Shown here in pieces: positions 6,560 through 13,453 of a DNA stretch of 37,695 nt (position 1 is the first letter of the stretch; every line of letters starts with the position of its first letter). The position numbers and the translations under genes were made by a program. This stretch comes from CAYMEV01 sp964389675 [NCBI: uncultured Candidatus Sumerlaeota bacterium] (GTDB lineage: Bacteria; CAYMEV01). The notes under the pieces are model-generated. The model ran no database searches, was not told the DNA's origin, and worked only from the letters and a program-made list of their open reading frames with translations. The stretch lies in assembly GCA_964389675.1 (NCBI GenBank), contig CAYMEV010000006.1:109192-146886 (forward strand), in the 5' to 3' direction.

Positions 6560-8881
6560 TTAATACTTTCTCTGGTAAATTTCATCCAGCGTAAGGTCTT
6601 TGAGATCTTCAATGAACCTTACCAGGTTTTGTATTATAAGCTCCCAGATCTTCCTTCCTTTTTCAAGGCTGGCTTTGGTAGGGTCTCCCAGAACACCGCT
6701 TTTGGATATCTTTGCTGTCCTTGTATACCAGTCTATGCTCCTCTTCTGTGTAAAATTCAGGTATTTATTGGAAAAACTGGGGACAAAGGAACTAGCTTTG
6801 CCTATATCGACAAGCTCACCCCTGTTTGCCATTGATGTGCTTGTTTCAATCTCTCCTGCATGAACATCATTGGGTGTATCAATAAGCTTCGAGACATCTA
6901 TATCGCTTGATTCACCACTGTCAACACAGGTAAATATATGTGCATCCCTGTTTATCTTCTGTGCAGCAATATTTAGTGCAGGGCTGTTCCCTCCGTGCCC
7001 GTTAATTATAATAAGCTTTGTTACTCCGTTTTTGGCACAATTCATTCCAATATCATATACCAGATTTGAAAGTGTATCAGGCCCGATGCTCAATGTTCCC
7101 GAAAAATCCTCATGGTGATAAGAGACTCCGTATGGGATAAGGGGCAGCACCAGTGGCCTGGGGTTTCGGCAGCGCTCTGCCACCTTTCTGCAGAGGTATT
7201 CTGCATCAAAAGCATCTGTATCAAGCGGGAGATGGGGGCCATGCTGCTCGATTGAGCCGACCGGCAGAAGGGCAATATCAACTATCTTCAGGTATTCCTC
7301 TGCTTCGGTCCATTTGAGCTTGCCCCACTCAAAAGGAAGCCTGCTCAATTTTTCAACATTCCTCCTCCTCTTATCCTGAATATCAAAGGGGTAGGGTTTC
7401 TTCATCATGGGTTCACTCAAAAGGTCAAACTCAATCCAGACCCTGCCCACCTTTTTTACTGACCTTGGGCAGTATTTGCGAAATATCTCAAATAAAGGCA
7501 TCCTTAAATCCATCGGCATTGTATCAAAGGGGGATTTTTCACCGTCAAACCTTAGATCTGTGACCTCATGCCTTGGCTTTACAGGCGCTTTGTTTCCGGC
7601 CCTGCTCCTGTGTCCCATGCTGTTCAAAAGGTATATTGCATGCTGGGTACATGCCAGCTCCTGGTGGAGGCTCTTTGTCATGAATTCCTCAAGGCATCGT
7701 TTTATCTGCTCATCGTTGTATCCGCATCTATGGGGGTCACCGCCCAGAGAACTCAGCATACCTACTATTCTCCTGCATTTCTCGCACTGTCCGCATGGTT
7801 TTGCTTTATCTTCCTTTAATTTGGCTGAATGGCAGGATACCTGATGCTTTTGAATATCAGGGTACCTCCTGTAAAGTATATGCTGAATCATCAACTCCGA
7901 AAGGTTTCGCAGAAGTGAAAACTGGATTATATTATAGTTCTTGTTCTTATAATACCTGGTCAATGCATTGTCAAAGTACCTGCTCTGGTCATAAAGCCCG
8001 TTATAGTGAGTGATACCCTTATATGTCAGCCTGTATGTAGTATCATATTCATCACCTATAATGATCCTGCCTATGCCCCTTTTTCTTACTACCGGCAGCA
8101 CCCCGAAAAGAAATACGGCTACAGTCCAGAGCCTTATCGGGTAATCATCAGAAGGCAGTTTCTGGTAATTTTTTTTAATAAAGGAGAAATTCCTCAGGAA
8201 AAAATTGAATACCCTGTCTGAATTTGTCCATACCCTGGATGTATTTTCAATATTACCCTTAAAGTACCTGTATGCATTCAGGCTCGTAAACCAGTGCCTT
8301 CCGGATTCATTTACGAATACGGGATGAACCTCCTTTTTAAGCTCCTTAAGCAATGCAAAGCTTAGAAGGCTGTCCTTGCCACCGCTTGAAAGGACAGCAT
8401 AAGATTCCTGGTCAGCCGGCCATTGCCTGAAAATCTCTTCAGGCATCTTCTTACCATTGGAATTGAATTCAATAATTGCCCTTTTATGCACATTTCCATA
8501 TCCCTTAAGCCTTTCAGCAAAAGAGCTGTGTATATATATATTAGGCCTGAGCATCTTTTTTGCAAGTATCTCCCTGGATGTAAGATCAACCATTTCCCTT
8601 ATAAATTTTCGGTCATTTTCTGTAAATATGCCATTAAACCGGATCTTTTTGCAGAACAGGCCATAATTGAATGCCAGCTGTGAACCGATAACAGATGCCA
8701 GGTTCATGTCTTCCAATGATTGAACAAAAACATCCTCAGGGTATTTATATATAAGGTCTGCTGATTCTGAATTTCCATTTTTTTCTATCCTGTAGGGCAT
8801 GCTGATTCTATTTTTGTCAACCCTTGCAGGGCCAACTTCAAGGATTTCTATCTCATTCAACAGATCAGGTTCAACTTCCAT
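6560..8881 (-). CDS. Fusion: MurL-like ATP-pyrophosphatase-type domain + creatininase-family amidohydrolase
   Basis: A 773-residue two-part cytoplasmic protein. Residues 1 to about 425 resemble MurL, the ATP-dependent epimerase of the terminal Glu in UDP-MurNAc-L-Ala-L-Glu. They carry a PP-loop-type SSGGKDS motif (165-171), the FSLLRNLSEL segment, and C350 with CGQCEKC (C363, C366, C369), which could bind zinc. A linker of about 100 residues leads to a creatininase/MftE-type domain (about 520-760) with LPVGSIEQHG (E545, H547), LDTD (D554/D556), NGHGGN (H629) and HAGEIETS (H674, E677), the expected metal ligands. The gene overlaps the upstream DUF1611 gene by 11 bases and precedes the epimerase gene by 6. 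I know no characterised protein with this architecture. The MurL assignment rests on motif order and is less certain than the creatininase one. Confidence 0.8.
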   Translation of the reverse strand: MEVEPDLLNEIEILEVGPARVDKNRISMPYRIEKNGNSESADLIYKYPEDVFVQSLEDMNLASVIGSQLAFNYGLFCKKIRFNGIFTENDRKFIREMVDLTSREILAKKMLRPNIYIHSSFAERLKGYGNVHKRAIIEFNSNGKKMPEEIFRQWPADQESYAVLSSGGKDSLLSFALLKELKKEVHPVFVNESGRHWFTSLNAYRYFKGNIENTSRVWTNSDRVFNFFLRNFSFIKKNYQKLPSDDYPIRLWTVAVFLFGVLPVVRKRGIGRIIIGDEYDTTYRLTYKGITHYNGLYDQSRYFDNALTRYYKNKNYNIIQFSLLRNLSELMIQHILYRRYPDIQKHQVSCHSAKLKEDKAKPCGQCEKCRRIVGMLSSLGGDPHRCGYNDEQIKRCLEEFMTKSLHQELACTQHAIYLLNSMGHRSRAGNKAPVKPRHEVTDLRFDGEKSPFDTMPMDLRMPLFEIFRKYCPRSVKKVGRVWIEFDLLSEPMMKKPYPFDIQDKRRRNVEKLSRLPFEWGKLKWTEAEEYLKIVDIALLPVGSIEQHGPHLPLDTDAFDAEYLCRKVAERCRNPRPLVLPLIPYGVSYHHEDFSGTLSIGPDTLSNLVYDIGMNCAKNGVTKLIIINGHGGNSPALNIAAQKINRDAHIFTCVDSGESSDIDVSKLIDTPNDVHAGEIETSTSMANRGELVDIGKASSFVPSFSNKYLNFTQKRSIDWYTRTAKISKSGVLGDPTKASLEKGRKIWELIIQNLVRFIEDLKDLTLDEIYQRKY

Positions 8882-9965
8882 CCTGCAAATACTCTCCTTT
8901 TTTTAAATGGCTGATGGCAAGCTCAATAAGCCTTTCGATATCCTCACTGAAAGGGTCGATGCAGGGGATACCGATCTCCCTCTCAAGCTCCCTGCATACT
9001 GAAGGTATGTCTTCTTTCCTTATATTTTCATGATTAACAGTCACCGCAATAACAGGTTTTGCTGAAAGCACTCTTATAAGCTCCAGCTGTCTTTCCAGTG
9101 GATGCAGAGGGTAATTTGGAAATCCATCATAAAACCTTCTCATAGGTGCATGCTGAAGAATTATCAGGTCCGGCCTCCCGGCTGCAAGTATCTCAAACCC
9201 TCCTGGATAAGCCGGGTTCATCAGGCTTCCCTGGCCCTCTATCACTATAATATCAGGATTTTTTTCCAAATATGCCCTGTATACGGCATTCTCAATTTCA
9301 CCTGATACAAAATCATTAATTATAGAATCCATGACTATGCTGTATTCAGCACCCTGAAGCCAGGCAGTCTGCCCGGTCCCTATCATCTCAGCCCTGATCC
9401 CTTTTCTATTAAGCCCTTCAACAATCAGCCAGGCAGTAGTTCTCTTGCCAATGGCTGAATCTGTGCCAAGTATTGCAATTTTCAGGCTCTTGACCTTTTC
9501 AATATTCCCTGAAAAGAAGTGCAGGTCATTTACCGGCGGGGGTTTGCGTATATCCCTTAATACCACTTTATACTGCTTCGCAAGGGAAACCAGCTCAATG
9601 TCATCAATAAGATAGTCATGAAGGCCTGAATCAACATTAAGCCCCAATCTTACTGCATTGATTACGGATTCTCTGTCGCTTTTCGACAGCCTCCCTCCAT
9701 CAGGTGCAATACCAATTACAAGCTGATCTGGCTTCATTCCCTTCTCAATGGAATGCCTGTAAGCGCTTTCAATATCCCTGTATATCTTTATTCCATTTTC
9801 TTTGCCGTCAAGCACTGCCCCTGCATCCATTCCCACATACCTTGAGTCAATTACTGATAATACCCTGTATCTTCGCGTAAACCTTACAAGACCGTGAGCA
9901 GTCTTTCCGTTTGGTGTGTTGAAAGCCCCTTCGCAGTAGACTATTGCATTCAACAGTGTATCCAT
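8871..9965 (-). CDS. DUF1611 P-loop protein, DgcN-like (D-glutamate N-acetyltransferase family)
   Basis: A 364-residue protein with the two-part DUF1611 architecture. The N-terminal Rossmann-like domain (about 1-150) contains CEGAFNTPNGKTAHGLVR and VIGIAPDGG. The C-terminal P-loop domain has a Walker-A-like GTDSAIGKRTTAW (167-179) and a Walker-B-like DIIVIEGQGSL (about 238-248). A member of this family, DgcN, has been shown to acetylate D-glutamate, and its partner DgcA then racemises N-acetyl-D-glutamate. A DgcA-type epimerase is encoded two genes downstream, which supports this reading. The start ATG 9965 shares one base with the stop of the upstream PLP enzyme and has GGGAG 9 bases before it. 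It overlaps the fusion gene by 11 bases. Confidence 0.85.
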   Translation of the reverse strand: MDTLLNAIVYCEGAFNTPNGKTAHGLVRFTRRYRVLSVIDSRYVGMDAGAVLDGKENGIKIYRDIESAYRHSIEKGMKPDQLVIGIAPDGGRLSKSDRESVINAVRLGLNVDSGLHDYLIDDIELVSLAKQYKVVLRDIRKPPPVNDLHFFSGNIEKVKSLKIAILGTDSAIGKRTTAWLIVEGLNRKGIRAEMIGTGQTAWLQGAEYSIVMDSIINDFVSGEIENAVYRAYLEKNPDIIVIEGQGSLMNPAYPGGFEILAAGRPDLIILQHAPMRRFYDGFPNYPLHPLERQLELIRVLSAKPVIAVTVNHENIRKEDIPSVCRELEREIGIPCIDPFSEDIERLIELAISHLKKGEYLQDGS

Positions 9966-11116
9966 CAGCTTTTTCTCCCGGTAAGCAGAACAACATACTT
10001 ATCGCCGGCAAGGGATTCCTTTTTATGCATCTCCAGGAGCACTACCAGCCCTGCTGTGCTTGCAGGAAGCACATGAAGCCCCTCCAGGTCCCTTATCATC
10101 TTTGAGTAATTCAGCATATTCTTGTCACTGGCATAGGATGCATATCCATTGGTTGCCCTGATATACTCAAGAGCCAGATCGCCATCTATTGAATGCCAGT
10201 TGATGAGGGGTTCATTTACAGGTGTTTCTTTTATCTTTTCCGGCTTAAGGTCCACACAATGCTCAAGATTCTTTTTATAAGCCTGAATTATGGGATTCTT
10301 GCCATGAGAAGACCCTGCAATAAACCTTGGTATCCTTGAAGTCTTGCCTCTCCTGTAAAGGCTTACAAATCCCTTATAGACTCCTGCAAGCGTTGTGCCG
10401 TTTGATACAGGAACTGCTAAAAAAGACGGGGCATCTCTCAGTTCATCATAAATCTCATAGGCAATGGCTCCGTATGCTTTCAGCTGAATGGCAGTATTTG
10501 ACCCTCCCGGATTTGCGTCGTATATCTCGTCTTTTTCAGCAAGCATCCTTGACAGGTTGACAGCCTCTTCATAGTCGCCCTTTATTTTGATAATATTTGC
10601 ATTATATTTCTCAATTTCCTGAATCCTTCTTGTATGATAGTTCTCAGGAATATATATATAGCATGTAAGTCCTGCCAGTTGCGCTGCAAGAGCAATTGCA
10701 ACACCATAATTCCCGCATGTTGCAACAGTTATTGCATCATATCCCCTTCTTAAGGCATCCATGGACTGTTCGAATGCAATCCTGTCCTTTTGTGTGCCTG
10801 TTGGATTTCCTCCCTCAAACTTAAGGTAGATCTGTCTTAGATTGAACTCCCTCTCAAGGTTTTTCGCCCTGTTCATATTGGTATCGCCTATCTCGGAATC
10901 AACTATATCCTCATAGGCTTCCAGCCTCTCTTCCATAGGGAGGTTCCTGTCGCTTGCAGCAATAACCTGGGGTTTCATCTCAGGGGCTATTGCAGGGGCT
11001 TGCGATGTCGCCCCGTCTAATAAAAGAAAATCACTGGTTTTTTCATAATTCCCGGCTTTGCCGGATTCTGAATGATCATCAGTTTTTGACCTTTTATCAT
11101 TTATCCCGGGCATCAT
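9965..11116 (-). CDS. PLP-dependent threonine-synthase-like enzyme (fold type II)
   Basis: A 383-residue PLP enzyme of the threonine synthase / beta-replacement family. NPTGTQKDRIA carries the lysine expected to bind PLP (threonine synthases have the similar SFKDRG). TCGNYGVAIALAAQ is the phosphate- and substrate-binding loop (normally SGNAG or SGNTG). PVSNGTTLAGVYKGF is the glycine loop for the PLP phosphate. The altered SGN and FKDRG motifs suggest it is not a housekeeping threonine synthase; a lyase or beta-replacement role on an amino acid is possible. The first 30 or so residues are polar and lack family similarity. AGGAGG lies 5 bases before ATG 11116. It is the first large gene of the operon, and a short ORF overlaps its start. 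Confidence 0.82.
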   Translation of the reverse strand: MMPGINDKRSKTDDHSESGKAGNYEKTSDFLLLDGATSQAPAIAPEMKPQVIAASDRNLPMEERLEAYEDIVDSEIGDTNMNRAKNLEREFNLRQIYLKFEGGNPTGTQKDRIAFEQSMDALRRGYDAITVATCGNYGVAIALAAQLAGLTCYIYIPENYHTRRIQEIEKYNANIIKIKGDYEEAVNLSRMLAEKDEIYDANPGGSNTAIQLKAYGAIAYEIYDELRDAPSFLAVPVSNGTTLAGVYKGFVSLYRRGKTSRIPRFIAGSSHGKNPIIQAYKKNLEHCVDLKPEKIKETPVNEPLINWHSIDGDLALEYIRATNGYASYASDKNMLNYSKMIRDLEGLHVLPASTAGLVVLLEMHKKESLAGDKYVVLLTGRKS

Positions 11117-11177
11117 CCCAGCCTCCTGTATGAAACTGAAAAGATAAAGACATATAAGGGATAAGAATCTTTTTCAT
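11097..11177 (-). CDS. Possible 26-codon leader peptide ORF overlapping the start of the PLP enzyme gene
   Basis: On the minus strand, ATG 11177 is preceded by GGAGG with a 7-base gap, a stronger ribosome binding site than most genes here have. It opens a 26-codon frame, beginning MKKILIPYMS and ending GGWDDARDK, that stops with TGA at 11097-11099. The frame differs from that of the PLP enzyme, and the stop lies about 17 bases inside that gene, so the ribosome binding site and ATG of the PLP gene are within this ORF. Such an overlap allows translational coupling or leader-peptide control. Composition gives no run of one amino acid that would indicate classical attenuation. It may also be chance; no homologue is known to me. 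Confidence 0.45.
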   Translation of the reverse strand: MKKILIPYMSLSFQFHTGGWDDARDK

Positions 11178-11209
11178 GCAAAATCCTCCGCCAACTTATC
11201 ATTTCCTGT

Positions 11210-11272
11210 TTTTTATGCTAACACGGAAATAAAAAAAATCAAGAATTTAGATATCAGCTGATAGCATAAAAA
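11210..11272. promoter_or_regulatory. Divergent control region: 11-bp inverted repeat plus 12-bp palindrome
   Basis: Between the operon (minus) and the symporter gene (plus), TTTTTATGCTA at 11210-11220 is a perfect inverted copy of TAGCATAAAAA at 11262-11272. The perfect palindrome TATCAGCTGATA at 11252-11263 abuts the second arm. The arrangement is typical of a regulator that controls two divergent promoters, possibly with looping. No regulator gene is adjacent, so the protein that binds here would be encoded elsewhere. The rest of 11117-11393 is AT-rich with no other gene apparent. Confidence 0.55.
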
Positions 11273-11393
11273 TCTGCAAAATACATATAATAAAATGATT
11301 TAGCTTTTTGAATACTCTGAAAAATATTTTTTTTATTTATTTTTGAAAAGTCCTGTATAAAACTATTTCATACACTGAAAGGTTATAAAAGGT

Positions 11394-12875
11394 ATGAATA
11401 TGAATTGGATACCCCTGGCTATAATTCTGGCATATTTTTTCCTGCTAATAACAATTGGCTATCTTGCAAAAAGGCTTTCAAAAACAAGCACAGATTTTTT
11501 CATAGCGGGAAGGAATATGGGAATAACTCTTGTCACTGTTTCTATAGTGGGAGAATGGCTCGGCGGAATGAGTACTATCGGGACATCTGAAATGGCTTAT
11601 CAGCATGGGTTTTTCCCTTTATGGTATAATGTTTCAACTGCAATCGGGATGTTCTTGTTCGGCCTTACAATGGCCCAGTACTACAGGAGAAACAATGCAC
11701 ATACAGTAGGCGAGATGCTTGAAAACCTGTACAGCAAGCATACACGTGTTTTTTCCTCAATAGCGTTTGTAATTGCTTTTATAATACTCTCATTTCTGCA
11801 GTTAAAGGCCATAGGAAGTGTAATGTCCCTTTTGTTCAATATTTCCTTCTCAGCCGCTGTCATAGTATCAGGGATTATCATATTTCTTTATGTCTTTAAG
11901 GGAGGGATGTTTTCAATAGCATTTACCAACCTGATCCATATAATCCTTTTATACTCTTCAATACTGATAGTCTTTTTCATTGTCTATACCAGGATAGGCG
12001 GCTATGAAGGACTATTCTCAAGCCTTTTCAATCAGTTCATCAAAGAGGGAATCCAGCCGGAACATGCATCTTTGATGGTATCCAGCTATAAAAACCCTTT
12101 TTCTCTTGGGATAAGCAGGGTCATAGCCTGGCTTCTCGGCGGGATATTATCCGGATTTGCATCACAGGCCTGCATTCAGCCGGTATTTTCAGCAAAAAAT
12201 ATAAAAACTGCAAAATACAGCTCAATATTGAGCGCTTTCCTCATTGCTCCGCTTGGAATTATTATATCAACGCTTGGAATTGCAGTCAGGACAGGATATT
12301 TTGGAAATATAAACGACCTTGAACCAAAGAATGCTCTGCCCTTTCTACTCCTTGACAATGATCTGCTTTCCCCTGTGCTTTCAGGCCTGGCATCAGCAGG
12401 TATAATAGCAGCAATCCTTTCAACTGTCGCACCCGTAATGTTTGCCATAAGCACTATTCTGGTCAAGGATTTCTATCACAGGATAATAAACGAGAATGCA
12501 GAGGAAAAGACTCTTCTGATGGTCTCCAGGTATTCAGTTCTTTTTGTCTGCCTTCTCACCATCCCCCTTGCAATATTTCTCAAGGGAGGCATCCTCGAGG
12601 CTGCCTATATAACATATGGCATAAGGGCTTCTGCAGCGCTGGTGGTAATAATGGGAATACTATTCCTCAATAAGCGTACTAGAAAATCCCGTATCCCTGA
12701 AAAGGCTGCTTCCTATTCAATACTGGCATCAACAGCAGGAATAATCATATTTGTAATGCTGAAAGGCAGAATTGACAGTATCATCGGGATAGATATCGAC
12801 AAAGTCTATATATCTCTGATACTAAGCATCCTGTCATTAATCCTGCTCTCAAAATTCCTTTCCGCGAAAAGGTAA
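11394..12875 (+). CDS. Sodium:solute symporter (SSS / SLC5 family)
   Basis: A 493-residue inner-membrane protein with about 13 hydrophobic helices. The opening LAYFFLLITIGYLAKR and FFIAGRNMG, then GEWLGGMSTIGTSE and the FASQACIQPVF region, match Na+-coupled symporters of the SSS family (proline, pantothenate and related carriers). The substrate cannot be read. The gene is divergent from the glutamate-related operon and shares its control region, so I infer that it imports that pathway's substrate. Two ATGs lie close together (11394 and 11400). An AAAGG suits the second better, so the protein may start two residues later. No terminator is evident before the next gene. Confidence 0.9.
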   Translation: MNMNWIPLAIILAYFFLLITIGYLAKRLSKTSTDFFIAGRNMGITLVTVSIVGEWLGGMSTIGTSEMAYQHGFFPLWYNVSTAIGMFLFGLTMAQYYRRNNAHTVGEMLENLYSKHTRVFSSIAFVIAFIILSFLQLKAIGSVMSLLFNISFSAAVIVSGIIIFLYVFKGGMFSIAFTNLIHIILLYSSILIVFFIVYTRIGGYEGLFSSLFNQFIKEGIQPEHASLMVSSYKNPFSLGISRVIAWLLGGILSGFASQACIQPVFSAKNIKTAKYSSILSAFLIAPLGIIISTLGIAVRTGYFGNINDLEPKNALPFLLLDNDLLSPVLSGLASAGIIAAILSTVAPVMFAISTILVKDFYHRIINENAEEKTLLMVSRYSVLFVCLLTIPLAIFLKGGILEAAYITYGIRASAALVVIMGILFLNKRTRKSRIPEKAASYSILASTAGIIIFVMLKGRIDSIIGIDIDKVYISLILSILSLILLSKFLSAKR

Positions 12876-12904
12876 TTATCATATAATCTATGAATAAAAT
12901 GATT

Positions 12905-12934
12905 TTGACATGGAGATATATTCGATGCTATCAT
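12905..12934 (+). promoter_or_regulatory. Promoter for the ferritin-like gene
   Basis: TTGACA (12905-12910) and TATCAT (12929-12934) are separated by 18 bases, a good sigma-70-type match. Transcription would start near 12941, about 23 bases before ATG 12964, leaving room for the GGAG ribosome binding site. It suggests that the ferritin-like gene is transcribed independently of the symporter. Confidence 0.55.
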
Positions 12935-12963
12935 AATAAATCAAAATATAACTGGAGCATGCC

Positions 12964-13434
12964 ATGGAAAATATATACACTGTATTAAGGTTGCTGGAGG
13001 ATCTGGAAGACAGCATATCCATGCTTTATCAGCGTTTCAGCGATGATTATGCAATCGATGAGGCAACCTCTTTCTTTTTTTACAAACTAAGCCTTGATGA
13101 GATCGCACACCGGGACCTCGTCAGGTACCAGCTGAAGCTTTTAAGAAATGCCCGGCCCGATGCTTATAATGATGTGGACATAGACATTAATATTATCAGG
13201 GAACTCATAGATAATATAGAAAAGAAGCTCAATTCTGATGAAAAATACCCGATAAATCGAGCTGTTGACATTGCCCTTGAGATTGAATCAAATGCTGCGG
13301 AACATCATTACAAGGGAGCCATGAAGCAGGCCATGCCTGAAATGGCAAGGCTTCTTGACAGCCTTGGCAAGGCAGATAAAGAGCATATGCAGCTTATAAG
13401 GAATTTTATTAAAAACCATGAGCTGGGAATATAG
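12964..13434 (+). CDS. Ferritin-like (rubrerythrin-type) four-helix protein
   Basis: A 156-residue, almost entirely helical cytoplasmic protein. The spacing of possible metal ligands fits a ferritin-like di-iron site: E12/E15 in helix 1, E46-x-x-H49 (LDEIAHRD) in helix 2, E106/E108 with H114 in helix 3, and D138-x-x-H141 (KADKEHMQLI) in helix 4. One ligand position has Asp instead of the usual Glu. There is no rubredoxin domain. Proteins of this type handle iron or peroxide in anaerobes, but this one may have a different role. GGAG lies 6 bases before ATG 12964. It converges on the chemoreceptor gene with only 10 bases between. Confidence 0.72.
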   Translation: MENIYTVLRLLEDLEDSISMLYQRFSDDYAIDEATSFFFYKLSLDEIAHRDLVRYQLKLLRNARPDAYNDVDIDINIIRELIDNIEKKLNSDEKYPINRAVDIALEIESNAAEHHYKGAMKQAMPEMARLLDSLGKADKEHMQLIRNFIKNHELGI

Positions 13435-13453
13435 CAGGATACCCTTATCCTGC
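13434..13453. terminator. Hairpin shared by two convergent genes
   Basis: GCAGGATA (13434-13441) and TATCCTGC (13446-13453) form a perfect 8-base-pair stem with a 4-base CCCT loop. The hairpin starts at the last base of the ferritin-like gene's TAG and contains the chemoreceptor's TAA (13445-13447). It is symmetric, so it could act in both directions. Neither side has a strong T-run, so its efficiency as an intrinsic terminator is uncertain. Confidence 0.5.

Noticed and set aside
11097-11177. Frameshift joining the small leader frame to the PLP enzyme as its true N-terminus
   Set aside because: The PLP gene has its own AGGAGG and ATG, and the small frame shows no similarity to the family N-terminus, so a separate leader is simpler.
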